Shown here: piece after piece, positions 1-7,654 of the stretch | Layout: each line of letters begins with the position of its first letter | Numbering within the stretch: position 1 is the stretch's first letter | From: Rufibacter immobilis | GTDB lineage: Bacteria; Bacteroidota; Bacteroidia; Cytophagales; Hymenobacteraceae | Direction: 5' to 3' | DNA: 64,000 nt | NCBI RefSeq assembly: GCF_003721565.1 | Contig: NZ_RJJE01000002.1 | Location: 372,001-436,000 of the forward strand | Made by a program: the position numbers and the translations under genes | The notes under the pieces: model-generated | Database searches by the model: none | What the model was told of the DNA's origin: nothing | What the model saw: only the letters and a program-made list of their open reading frames with translations

Positions 1-885
1 AAGCAGAACAAAACCGCCGAACTCCAGAACGACCTCCAGAAAAACGTCAACCAGCTCCGCTCCCGCTATGCTGTGCAGGAAGTGCGGGTGAAAAGCCTGC
101 AAGCTGCCCTTAATGATGAACAATACCTGCTCTCCATTGGCGGCGGCACTCAGGAAAACGTGAAGAAAGCCGAGCTGGACCTGAAAGTAGCCTCGCTGGA
201 ACTAACCCAGCTCCAACGCCAAATTCAGGACGAACAGGCCGCCGCCCGCATAGGCATGAAAGGCGTGGGCTATGAACTGGAAATGCAGCGCCGCGACATA
301 GGCCAACTGCAACGCCAACTGGAGCAAGCCGATGTGAAAGCCGTGCGCAAAGGCGTGGTAACGTGGGTGAACGAGGAAGTAGGCGGCACCGTGAACGCCG
401 GCGACCCGCTGGCCCGCATAGCCGATCTGAGCAGCTTCAAGATCAAAGCCACCATTGCAGATACGTACGCCGAGCAGTTGAAAGTAGGCGGCCCCGTGAC
501 CGTGCGGGTGAACAACACAGATCTGCGCGGCGAGATTGCCAGCGTGCAGCCCAAAGTGGAGAACGGCATTATCACGTTCTACGTGCGGCTGCAGGAGAAA
601 AACCACCAAGCCCTGCGCTCCAACCTGCGGGTGGAAGTCTTCGTCCTCACCGATTTCCGGCCCAACGTGCTGCGCGTGAAAAACGGGCCTTTCTTCACCG
701 GCTCCCCGGAACAGGCGGTGTTTGTGGTCCAGGGCGACAAAGCCGTGCGCCGCACCCTGAAAACCGGTGCCAGCAACCTGGACTACGTGGAACTGCAAGG
801 CGACATCGCCAAGGGCGAGCAGATCATCCTCTCCAACACCAAGGAGTACGTGCACCTGAAAGAACTGCAACTCTCAGCCGATTAA
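1..885 (+). CDS. HlyD/MacA-family efflux periplasmic adaptor (5' truncated)
   Basis: This is the membrane-fusion (adaptor) subunit of a tripartite exporter, linking an inner-membrane pump to TolC through the periplasm. The frame is open from the first base of the window, so the N-terminal anchor and start lie outside. The visible 294 residues begin with a charged, Gln/Leu-rich coiled-coil hairpin. They continue into a lipoyl/barrel-sandwich half motif (VRKGVVTWVNEEVGGTVNAG) and a beta-barrel plus membrane-proximal domain ending at the stop. The tolC-like gene starts 12 bases after the stop and ABC components follow, which is the MacA-TolC-MacB arrangement. The family call is firm; the substrate is unknown. 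An internal GTG at 73 is only a chance start inside the coiled coil. Confidence 0.88.
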   Translation, partial: KQNKTAELQNDLQKNVNQLRSRYAVQEVRVKSLQAALNDEQYLLSIGGGTQENVKKAELDLKVASLELTQLQRQIQDEQAAARIGMKGVGYELEMQRRDIGQLQRQLEQADVKAVRKGVVTWVNEEVGGTVNAGDPLARIADLSSFKIKATIADTYAEQLKVGGPVTVRVNNTDLRGEIASVQPKVENGIITFYVRLQEKNHQALRSNLRVEVFVLTDFRPNVLRVKNGPFFTGSPEQAVFVVQGDKAVRRTLKTGASNLDYVELQGDIAKGEQIILSNTKEYVHLKELQLSAD

Positions 886-897
886 GTCCCCTGCATC

Positions 898-2379
898 ATG
901 AAAAATACTCTATTATATATAGTGTTGTTCTATCTTCTGAAATTGCCGGTGACGCAGGCCCAGCCAAACGCCCAAAACGGGGGAGTGGCGCGCCGCTTCA
1001 CCTTGCCCGAAACCATTGAGCTGGCGCTTTCCGCCTCCACGGCCGCCAAGCAAGCCGCCACCAACAAAACCGGCAGTTATTGGCAGTACCGCACGTTCAA
1101 GGCAGATTATCGGCCGCACCTGACCTTGTCTGGTACGCTGCCAGATTTCTCAAGAAGCATTATTCCGGTCATTCAGCCAGACGGTACCACTGACTTCAGG
1201 GCGGTTTCCATCAGCAACTCAGATTTGTCTTTGTCTTTGAGTCAGGCGGTGGGGCTTACGGGCGGACAGTTCTTCGTGTCTTCGCAGAGCCAACGCTTCG
1301 ATGATTTCAACCAAGGGGTACGGCGCTACAATTCCTTCCCGGCCATCATCGGGTTCCGGCAGCCTATTTTTGGGTACAACAGCCTGGGCTGGGCGAAGAA
1401 AGTGGAGCCGCTGCGCTTCCGGGAATCAGAGCGGCAGTTCATAGAAGACCGCGAGAATATTGCTACCACCGCCACCCAGCGCTTCTTTGAGGTCTTGCTC
1501 CAGCAGGTTAACTATGAGATTGCGAGTAAAAACGTGGAAAACAACCAGGCGCTGTTCAGGGTGGCCGAGGAAAAACATCGGCTAGGCCGATTGTCCCGGA
1601 ACGAACTGCTGCAACTGAAACTGAGCCTCATGAACGCGCAGATGGCCCAGGCCCAGGCTTCCACTGAGCTCAAAACCGTAGCCATGCAGTTCTCGGCGTA
1701 CGTGGGCCTGATGCGGGGCGAGCAAGTGGCGGTACAGGCACCCGAAGCGGTTCCGGCTCTGCAGGTGGAAGAGCAACTCGCCCTGGAGCAGGCCCGGCTC
1801 AACCGGAAAGAGCGGTTTCAGTTTGAGCGGCGGGTGCTGCAGGCCCAGCAGCAGGTGGCCCAGGCCCGCGGCAAAGGCGGCTTCAACGCCGATCTGTACG
1901 CCACCTTCGGGCTGACCAAGAGCGCCAACAACTTCTCTGAGAGCTATGCCCAACCGGAGAACCAGCAGCAGGTAACGCTGGGGTTCAGCGTGCCCATCGT
2001 GGATTGGGGGCGGCAGAAAGCGAGCGTGAAAACAGCCGAGGCCAACCTCCAACTCACCCAATACACCGTGGAGCAGGAACAGACGGCCTTTGAGCAGAAT
2101 GTTTATACCCAAGTGAATCAGATAGAGCTGCTGAAGGAGCGCCTCCGCATCACCGCCTCGGCAGATTCCATTGCCCAGGAACGCTATGACATCACCAAAG
2201 CCACGTTTCTGGTGGGCCGAATCAGCATCACCGACCTGAACATCGCCTTACAGGAAAAAGACCAGGCCCGGCGGGCGTATATTACGGCCCTTCAGGATTT
2301 CTGGGTAGCTTATTACAAACTCAGAGCGCTTACCTTATATGACTTTGAACGCGGCGTGCCACTGCTGGCGGAAGAATGA
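898..2379 (+). CDS. TolC family outer membrane efflux protein
   Basis: A 493-residue outer-membrane channel component. The protein begins with a signal peptide (MKNTLLYIVLFYLLKLPVTQAQ). The two TolC repeats follow: long Gln/Ala/Glu-rich helices around residues 170-290 and again at 370-470, separated by beta strands ending in Phe/Tyr. The family forms a trimeric beta-barrel with a periplasmic alpha tunnel. It sits 12 bases downstream of the HlyD adaptor and upstream of the ABC ATPase and permeases, so it probably serves as their exit duct. The 320-base gap after it is filled with repeats, so it may be the end of the first transcript. Confidence 0.9.
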   Translation: MKNTLLYIVLFYLLKLPVTQAQPNAQNGGVARRFTLPETIELALSASTAAKQAATNKTGSYWQYRTFKADYRPHLTLSGTLPDFSRSIIPVIQPDGTTDFRAVSISNSDLSLSLSQAVGLTGGQFFVSSQSQRFDDFNQGVRRYNSFPAIIGFRQPIFGYNSLGWAKKVEPLRFRESERQFIEDRENIATTATQRFFEVLLQQVNYEIASKNVENNQALFRVAEEKHRLGRLSRNELLQLKLSLMNAQMAQAQASTELKTVAMQFSAYVGLMRGEQVAVQAPEAVPALQVEEQLALEQARLNRKERFQFERRVLQAQQQVAQARGKGGFNADLYATFGLTKSANNFSESYAQPENQQQVTLGFSVPIVDWGRQKASVKTAEANLQLTQYTVEQEQTAFEQNVYTQVNQIELLKERLRITASADSIAQERYDITKATFLVGRISITDLNIALQEKDQARRAYITALQDFWVAYYKLRALTLYDFERGVPLLAEE

Positions 2380-2384
2380 GCAAT

Positions 2385-2423
2385 GCGTTTAGCGGCTCTT
2401 TTTCTGAAAACAGGGCTAAAACG
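2385..2423. repeat. GTTTAGGGGC hairpin, copy 1 (degenerate)
   Basis: A member of the recurring hairpin family of this window, starting five bases after the tolC-like stop. The left arm is GCGTTTAGCGGCTCTTTTTC; the right arm has drifted (CAGGGCTAAAACG), so pairing is imperfect. Confidence 0.75.
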
Positions 2424-2436
2424 ACAAGCACGCATT

Positions 2437-2467
2437 TCGTCCCCCTTTGAAAGGGGAAGGGGGATGA
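2437..2467. repeat. C5/G5 repeat, first arm of an inverted pair
   Basis: A 31-base element with a CCCCCTTTGAAAGGGG core. Its reverse complement recurs at 2569-2599 with only a few differences. Similar C-run/TTTGAA/G-run elements are common intergenic repeats in Bacteroidota; that comparison is from general knowledge and was not searched. Confidence 0.75.
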
Positions 2468-2508
2468 CAAAGGCGGCTGGAGAACTGAAAAGCTTCTACT
2501 ACAGAGCC

Positions 2509-2533
2509 AGGGCAACCACAAGGGATTGCCCCT
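2509..2533. repeat. small GGGCAA/TTGCCC palindrome
   Basis: Arms AGGGCAA and TTGCCCCT surround a short spacer. It lies between the two C5/G5 repeats, so the gap is a nest of inverted repeats. Confidence 0.5.
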
Positions 2534-2568
2534 ACAAGAACCTCAGGATGATTGATCAGCATGCGAAA

Positions 2569-2599
2569 TCATCCCCCTACCCCCTTCAAAGGGGGACGA
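2569..2599. repeat. C5/G5 repeat, second arm of the inverted pair
   Basis: Near-perfect reverse complement of 2437-2467 across a 101-base spacer. Transcribed, the pair could form a long stem upstream of the ABC ATPase gene. Confidence 0.75.
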
Positions 2600-2620
2600 A
2601 GAAGTACCCAGCTAAAACTT

Positions 2621-2658
2621 GTTTTAAGCTTTTTTTGGAAAAAACAGGCGCTAAACGG
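2621..2658. repeat. GTTTAGGGGC hairpin, copy 2 (half)
   Basis: The right arm (GGAAAAAACAGGCGCTAAACGG) is recognisable; the left arm is eroded. It ends 40 bases before the ABC ATPase start. Longer reading frames that run through it give a false N-terminal extension of that gene. Confidence 0.5.
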
Positions 2659-2698
2659 AAAGAATAAATCAGCACATTCACACATCAGCATATTAACT

Positions 2699-3391
2699 AT
2701 GATACAGTTACAAGACATTGAAAAAGTCTACCGCACCAAGACCATTGAAACGGTAGCCCTCAACCGCGTGAATTTACACGTGGAACGCGGGGAGTTTGTG
2801 TCCATCATGGGTCCCTCGGGCTGCGGGAAATCTACGCTGCTTAACATCATGGGCTTGCTGGATGATCCTTCTAGTGGCCAGGTGATCATTGACGGGCAGC
2901 CGGTGAAAACGCACTCAGACAAGCAGCTGGCCAGGCTACGCAATGAAAAGATCGGGTTTGTGTTCCAGAGCTATCATCTCATCCATGACCTGAGCGTGGT
3001 GGATAATGTAGAACTGCCGCTGCTGTACCGGAACGTGAGCGCGATTGAGCGGCGCAAACGGGCGCTGGCGGCCCTGGAGAAAGTAGGCCTGAGTGCCCGC
3101 ACCAAGCACTTCCCCAGCCAGCTCAGCGGGGGGCAGCGGCAGCGGGTGGCCATTGCCCGGGCCTTGGCCGGTCAGCCGGAAATTATCCTGGCCGATGAGC
3201 CTACCGGAAACCTGGACAGTGTGATGGGCGATGAGATCATGGACATTCTGCTGCGCCTGAACCAGGAAGAAGGCACCACCATTGTGATGGTAACGCATGA
3301 CGAGAACATGGCGCTCAAGACCAACCGCCTGGTCCGTTTCTTTGACGGGCAGCAGGTAGCCGATTCCAGACTAGTAGAAGCGCAGATCTAA
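2699..3391 (+). CDS. ABC transporter ATP-binding protein (MacB/LolD type)
   Basis: A 230-residue ATPase that powers the two permeases downstream. All motifs are intact: Walker A GPSGCGKST at residues 38-46, a Q-loop, the signature LSGGQRQRVAIARAL, Walker B IILADEPTGNLDS, and the H-loop VTHD. The length and the GNLDS form fit the LolD/MacB/FtsE class, which performs mechanotransmission rather than classical transport. I chose the ATG at 2699 because the family starts as MIQLQDIEKVY; the open frame reaches back to 2552 only through repeat DNA. The first permease follows after 10 bases. Confidence 0.92.
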   Translation: MIQLQDIEKVYRTKTIETVALNRVNLHVERGEFVSIMGPSGCGKSTLLNIMGLLDDPSSGQVIIDGQPVKTHSDKQLARLRNEKIGFVFQSYHLIHDLSVVDNVELPLLYRNVSAIERRKRALAALEKVGLSARTKHFPSQLSGGQRQRVAIARALAGQPEIILADEPTGNLDSVMGDEIMDILLRLNQEEGTTIVMVTHDENMALKTNRLVRFFDGQQVADSRLVEAQI

Positions 3392-3401
3392 CGCCACGGC
3401 C

Positions 3402-4643
3402 ATGTTAAAGAATTACCTGAAAATTGCTTGGGCGGTCCTGCTGCGCCGGAAATTCTTCACCTTCATCAGCCTCTTCGGGATCAGTTTCACTTTGATGGTC
3501 TTGATGGTGGTGACTTCGCTCTTTGACCACGTATTCGGGCCGCAGATGCCGGAGCGGGAGACAGACCGGTTGCTGTTTGTGAACAATCTGCGCGAAGAAC
3601 AGGGGGAAGGATACAGCAGCAGCGGCCCGCCCAGCTATTACTTCCTGGACCGGTATGTGCGGCGCATGCAAACGCCTGAGAAAGTCTCCGTCCACTCGGT
3701 ATTCAATCCGGTGAACAGCTACATCCATAACAAGAAGCTGGCGCTGGACATCAAGCACACCGACCAGCAGTTCTGGGAGATCTTGGACTTCCACTTTCTG
3801 GAAGGAAATCCCTTTGGGGCGCAGGAAGTGAAGAACGCCAGCCGGGTGGCCGTGATCAACCAGACGACGCGCAAGAACTATTTCGGGACGGGGCCGGCCC
3901 TGGGGCAGACCATTGAGGTGGATCAGGTGAAATACCGGGTCATAGGCGTGGTGGAAGACGTGCCGGTGCTGAGAATACAATCTTACGCTGATGTCTGGGT
4001 GCCCATCACCCTCAAAAGCCAAGAATTTAAAGACACCGGCCTGCGGGGCAGTTTTTTTGCCACCATCAAAGCTCGGCAAGCGGCAGACATTCCTAAGATA
4101 AAGGAAGAATACGCCCGCATCATCCAGGACGTGACCCGTCTGAACCCCAAAGAAAAGAAGCAGGTGCACTCCTACCCAGATACCATTCTGGAAAGTTTCG
4201 CCCGTAACTTCTTAGGCAGCGGCAAAGAAGACAAAGTGGGTTTCCTGTACACTATGTTAGCGTTGGCGGCCTTTCTGTTCATGCTTTTGCCCACCATCAA
4301 CCTGGTGAACATCAACATTAGCCGCATCATGGAACGGTCTTCTGAGATTGGCGTGCGAAAGGCGTTTGGGGCTTCGTCCAATACCATCATTGGGCAATTT
4401 GTGGTGGAGAACGTTTTCCTGACGCTGCTAGGGGGCTTGTTGGGCTTTCTCCTCTCGGCGGGGGTGCTGGCGCTGATTAATGACAGCGGCATTATCATCT
4501 ACGCGCAACTGGGGTTGAATCTGCGGGTGTTCGCCTGGGGACTGCTCCTGTGCCTGGTGTTCGGGTTGATTTCCGGGGTGTACCCCGCTTTTAAAATGTC
4601 ACGTTTACACGCCGTTGAGGCACTGAGAGGAGGCTCCAAATGA
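3402..4643 (+). CDS. MacB/FtsX-type ABC transporter permease 1
   Basis: A 413-residue inner-membrane permease. One transmembrane helix near residues 15-37 is followed by a large periplasmic MacB-like core domain (about 45-285). Three C-terminal helices form the FtsX domain, which includes the conserved SSEIGVRKAFGASSNTIIG segment. With the preceding ATPase and the HlyD/TolC genes it completes a MacAB-TolC-like exporter. Its last bases overlap the next permease start by four (ATGA), which implies translational coupling and a heterodimeric permease pair. Bacteroidota often carry such paired permeases next to two-component systems; the exported substrate cannot be read from the sequence. Confidence 0.88.
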   Translation: MLKNYLKIAWAVLLRRKFFTFISLFGISFTLMVLMVVTSLFDHVFGPQMPERETDRLLFVNNLREEQGEGYSSSGPPSYYFLDRYVRRMQTPEKVSVHSVFNPVNSYIHNKKLALDIKHTDQQFWEILDFHFLEGNPFGAQEVKNASRVAVINQTTRKNYFGTGPALGQTIEVDQVKYRVIGVVEDVPVLRIQSYADVWVPITLKSQEFKDTGLRGSFFATIKARQAADIPKIKEEYARIIQDVTRLNPKEKKQVHSYPDTILESFARNFLGSGKEDKVGFLYTMLALAAFLFMLLPTINLVNINISRIMERSSEIGVRKAFGASSNTIIGQFVVENVFLTLLGGLLGFLLSAGVLALINDSGIIIYAQLGLNLRVFAWGLLLCLVFGLISGVYPAFKMSRLHAVEALRGGSK

Positions 4644-5824
4644 TACGCCATTTATTCAAACTGATCTGGAATCGGAAGAAAAGCAACTTCCTGCTCATCA
4701 CTGAAATGTTCTTCTCATTCATGGTGCTGTTCGCGGTCATCAGCTTTGTGCTCTACAACTACCATAACTATAAGAAACCGCTGGGCATTAACTACCAGAA
4801 CGTGTGGCAGCTCTCCTTTAGGTCCAACGCAGACTCCATGGGGCAGTCCAAAGCCATACAGGAGCAGATGATGCAGCGCCTCAAATCTTTCCCTGAGGTG
4901 GAGGCCGCCTCGCTGGCCCACAACAACGTGCCCTTTTCGTTCAGCAGCTGGAGCATGGGGGTTTCCTACGGAAACAAAGAATCGGTGCAAACCAATAATT
5001 ACGAGGTGCAGGATGCCTACAAAGACGTCTTCCAGTTATCGGTGGATCAGGGCCGGTGGTTCGGGCCGCAGGATGCCGCTGCGCTCCATGCCTCCGTGGT
5101 CATCAACCAGGTGTTGAAAGACCGGCTGTTTGGCGAGGAAGAAGCGCTGGGCAAACAAATCAAGGTGGATGACTCTACCAGTTATACCGTGGTGGGCGTG
5201 ATGCCCCATTACCGCGCCGACAGCGAGTTTGCCGAAGAGGAACCCGCGCTTTTCCGGCGCATCAACCTGGAGAAGGCCAAACCCGATCAGCTGTATGCGA
5301 GCCTGCTCATCAAGGTAAAACCAGGCACCGGTGTAGTTTTTGAGGAGAAAATGGTGAAAGACCTGTCGCGTATTGCCAAAGACTGGACCATAGAAGTAAC
5401 CACGCTGGAGAAAATGCGCCAAAGCAAATCAAAATTGACCTGGGTGCCCATGGTGGCCATGGGCGTGGTCTGCGGCTTCCTGATTTTCAACGTGGCGCTG
5501 GGCTTATTTGGCGTACTGTGGTACAACATCAACCGCCGCTACTCAGAGATTGGCCTGCGCCGGGCGCTGGGTGCTACTACCAGACAAATCCGGAACCAGT
5601 TTGTGGGCGAAGTGCTGGTGATGGCCACTTTCGGGCTGCTGCTAGGCCTGTTGCTGGCGGCGCAGTTCCCGCTGCTGCACGTGTTCCAGCTTTCCGCCGA
5701 GATTTACTGGCAAGGCATAGGCGCCGCCGCGCTGCTCATCTTTCTGCTGGCCATTGTCTGTGCCGTGTACCCCAGCTGGCAAGCCGCGAAAATCCATCCG
5801 GCCGTGGCGTTGCATGAAGAGTAA
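4640..5824 (+). CDS. MacB/FtsX-type ABC transporter permease 2
   Basis: A 394-residue paralogue of the preceding permease. It has an N-terminal helix (LITEMFFSFMVLFAVISFVL), a periplasmic domain, and a C-terminal FtsX domain with RYSEIGLRRALGATTRQIRN and final helices. Its start overlaps the stop of permease 1 by four bases. It is the last gene of the export operon; a full copy of the hairpin family begins about 10 bases after its stop. Both permeases keep the SEIGLRRALGA-type coupling loop that contacts the ATPase. Confidence 0.88.
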   Translation: MIRHLFKLIWNRKKSNFLLITEMFFSFMVLFAVISFVLYNYHNYKKPLGINYQNVWQLSFRSNADSMGQSKAIQEQMMQRLKSFPEVEAASLAHNNVPFSFSSWSMGVSYGNKESVQTNNYEVQDAYKDVFQLSVDQGRWFGPQDAAALHASVVINQVLKDRLFGEEEALGKQIKVDDSTSYTVVGVMPHYRADSEFAEEEPALFRRINLEKAKPDQLYASLLIKVKPGTGVVFEEKMVKDLSRIAKDWTIEVTTLEKMRQSKSKLTWVPMVAMGVVCGFLIFNVALGLFGVLWYNINRRYSEIGLRRALGATTRQIRNQFVGEVLVMATFGLLLGLLLAAQFPLLHVFQLSAEIYWQGIGAAALLIFLLAIVCAVYPSWQAAKIHPAVALHEE

Positions 5825-5833
5825 GCTGGCTTC

Positions 5834-5875
5834 TGCGTTTAGGGGCTGTTTTCAGAAAAACAGCCCCTAAACGCA
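5834..5875. repeat. GTTTAGGGGC hairpin, copy 3 (full)
   Basis: Well-paired copy: TGCGTTTAGGGGCTGTTTTC and GAAAAACAGCCCCTAAACGCA around a minimal loop, immediately after the permease operon. Confidence 0.85.
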
Positions 5876-5902
5876 AAACTTATGAGGTTTAAATAAAACC
5901 CA

Positions 5903-5926
5903 GGCGCGAGTCTCTGGACTCGTGCC
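5903..5926. repeat. GAGTCT/AGACTC palindrome, copy 1
   Basis: Sequence GGCGCGAGTCTCTGGACTCG plus TGCC. First of three related palindromes within 210 bases (also 5937 and 6089). Confidence 0.7.
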
Positions 5927-5936
5927 GACGGATGAT

Positions 5937-5955
5937 GCGAGTCTCCAGACTCGCC
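5937..5955. repeat. GAGTCT/AGACTC palindrome, copy 2
   Basis: GCGAGTCTCCAGACTCGCC, a nearly perfect palindrome ten bases after copy 1. Confidence 0.7.
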
Positions 5956-6059
5956 GGGAGCCGAGAGCTGGTGCTACATGCAGTTTCTCTATTGGATTTA
6001 TCTCTGGGCAACAGAGGGAAAGTAGCTCAGCAATGCGCCCGGTCGCTGCGGGGCAGCGA

Positions 6060-6078
6060 GGGTAGTCAGAGACTACCC
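6060..6078. repeat. GGGTAGTC-AGA-GACTACCC palindrome
   Basis: Perfect 8-base arms with a three-base loop, inside the repeat mosaic between the export operon and the regulator gene. Confidence 0.7.
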
Positions 6079-6088
6079 GTTATCCCAA

Positions 6089-6112
6089 GGCACGAGTCTG
6101 GAGACTCGCGCC
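6089..6112. repeat. GAGTCT/AGACTC palindrome, copy 3
   Basis: GGCACGAGTCTGGAGACTCG plus CGCC, the reverse-orientation relative of copy 1. Confidence 0.7.
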
Positions 6113-6163
6113 AGCTTTTTCTATTATCAAACTCAGAACTATTGACTCTGAACTCCCTTTGAC

Positions 6164-6189
6164 CTCGTAGTGTGCGCAGCTCCTACGAG
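6164..6189. repeat. CTCGTAG...CTACGAG inverted repeat
   Basis: Seven-base perfect arms around a 12-base loop. The 448-base gap 5825-6271 holds no gene; it is almost entirely these palindromes plus hairpin copies 3 and 4. Confidence 0.6.
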
Positions 6190-6202
6190 TGTCTGAACCC
6201 AT

Positions 6203-6243
6203 GCCGTTTAGCGGCTCTTTTTCTTAAAACGGCTTAAAAACGT
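6203..6243. repeat. GTTTAGGGGC hairpin, copy 4 (degenerate)
   Basis: GCCGTTTAGCGGCTCTTTTT on the left, AAAACGGCTTAAAAACG on the right; ends 28 bases before the regulator start. Confidence 0.7.
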
Positions 6244-6271
6244 TACCTTCACCTATCTGCTTTTCACGCCC

Positions 6272-7654
6272 ATGATTCTCATTATTGACGATGACGTAGC
6301 CGTGCGGGCTTCCCTGAGTTTGTTGCTCAAACAAGCCGGCTATGCCACGGCCCAGGCCGAAGGGCCCGAGGAAGCCTTGCAACTGGCTGCCCGGCAGACG
6401 CCTCAGCTGGTGCTGCTGGACATGAACTTCTCCATAGAAACCACCGGCGAAGACGGGCTGAACCTGCTGGTGCAACTGAAGCAACGCTATCCATCAGTGC
6501 CGGTGATTCTGATTACCGGCTGGGGTTCCATTAACCTGGCCGTGGAGGGCCTTAAAGGCGGCGCCGCCGATTTCATTACCAAGCCCTGGAACAACGAGCA
6601 CCTGCTGCAAAGCGTGAAAACTGCGCTAAAGCTGGCCCAGCCCCTCGCCGAAATCCCTGCCGGGAAACTCAGCCGCAAGCCGCTGGACGAGCAGTACGAT
6701 TTCTCCATGATTGTGGGCGAAGACCCCGGGCTGTTGCAGGTGCTGCGCAGCATCGGGCAAATCAGTGCCACAGATGCCTCGGTGCTCATTGAGGGCGACA
6801 GCGGCACGGGTAAGGAACTCATCGCCGAGGCGCTCCACAAGAACAGCCATCGGCGGAAGGCTCCGTTTGTGAAGGTGAACCTGGGCGGCATCTCAGCGAG
6901 CTTGTTTGAGAGCGAGATGTTCGGGCACCGCCGCGGCGCGTTCACCGATGCCAAGACAGACCGCGTGGGCCGGTTTGAGATGGCGAACAAAGGCACCATC
7001 TTCCTGGACGAGATTGGCGAACTGGACCTCAACAGCCAGGTGAAACTGCTGCGCGTGCTGCAAGATCGCACCTATGAGGTCCTCGGCGACAGCCGTTCCA
7101 AAAACCTGGACATACGGGTAGTTTGCGCCACCAATAGAAACCTGCAAGAGATGGTTTCTGAAGGGAAGTTTCGGGAGGACCTGTACTACCGCATCAACCT
7201 GATTACGGTGAAGCTGCCGGCGCTGCGGGAGCGGAATCAGGACATTCCGTTGCTGGTGCAGCATTTTGTGAACAACCTCAAGAAAACGTACCATAAACAG
7301 GAGTTGCAGGTAAGCCAAAAAGCCCTGAAATGGCTGCGCGAGCTGCCCTTGCCGGGCAACATACGGGAGCTGAAGAACCTGGTGGAGCGCACGGTGCTGG
7401 TGAGCGGCAAGAGCCTGCTGGACGTGGAGGATTTCCAGAGCCAACTGCAGGGTGGTTCCCGGAAACTGGATGAGAAACTGCTGCCATCCGTAGGAGCCAT
7501 GACCCTGGACGAACTGGAAGCCAGCATGATAAAAAAATCGATGGCTTATTACCACAACAACGTGAGCAAAGTGGCCAAGGCGCTGGGCGTGAGCCGGGGT
7601 TCGCTGTACCGAAGGCTTGAGAAGTTCAACATTCCGTATGACGCTCAAGAATAG
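6272..7654 (+). CDS. sigma-54-dependent NtrC-family response regulator
   Basis: A 460-residue activator of RpoN promoters, in the usual three parts. The receiver domain (1-120) has the acidic cluster DDD at 6-8, phosphoacceptor Asp50, Thr82 and Lys104. The AAA+ domain (about 145-375) has Walker A GDSGTGKE (175-182) and Walker B GTIFLDEIGE (241-250). A Fis-type helix-turn-helix closes the protein (VAKALGVSRGSLYRRLEKF). The sigma-54 contact loop reads GAFTDA (222-227) instead of the textbook GAFTGA. The next gene, a kinase, starts 17 bases before this stop, so the pair is translationally coupled. Its position after the exporter suggests it controls export or envelope-stress genes (inference). 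Confidence 0.93.
   Translation: MILIIDDDVAVRASLSLLLKQAGYATAQAEGPEEALQLAARQTPQLVLLDMNFSIETTGEDGLNLLVQLKQRYPSVPVILITGWGSINLAVEGLKGGAADFITKPWNNEHLLQSVKTALKLAQPLAEIPAGKLSRKPLDEQYDFSMIVGEDPGLLQVLRSIGQISATDASVLIEGDSGTGKELIAEALHKNSHRRKAPFVKVNLGGISASLFESEMFGHRRGAFTDAKTDRVGRFEMANKGTIFLDEIGELDLNSQVKLLRVLQDRTYEVLGDSRSKNLDIRVVCATNRNLQEMVSEGKFREDLYYRINLITVKLPALRERNQDIPLLVQHFVNNLKKTYHKQELQVSQKALKWLRELPLPGNIRELKNLVERTVLVSGKSLLDVEDFQSQLQGGSRKLDEKLLPSVGAMTLDELEASMIKKSMAYYHNNVSKVAKALGVSRGSLYRRLEKFNIPYDAQE

Noticed and set aside
202-870. Long minus-strand open frame inside the HlyD gene (222 codons), and similar shadows in uvrC, the PBP and the SerA fusion
   Set aside because: They are antisense to genes with clear family motifs and have odd composition (His/Gln-rich) typical of shadow frames.
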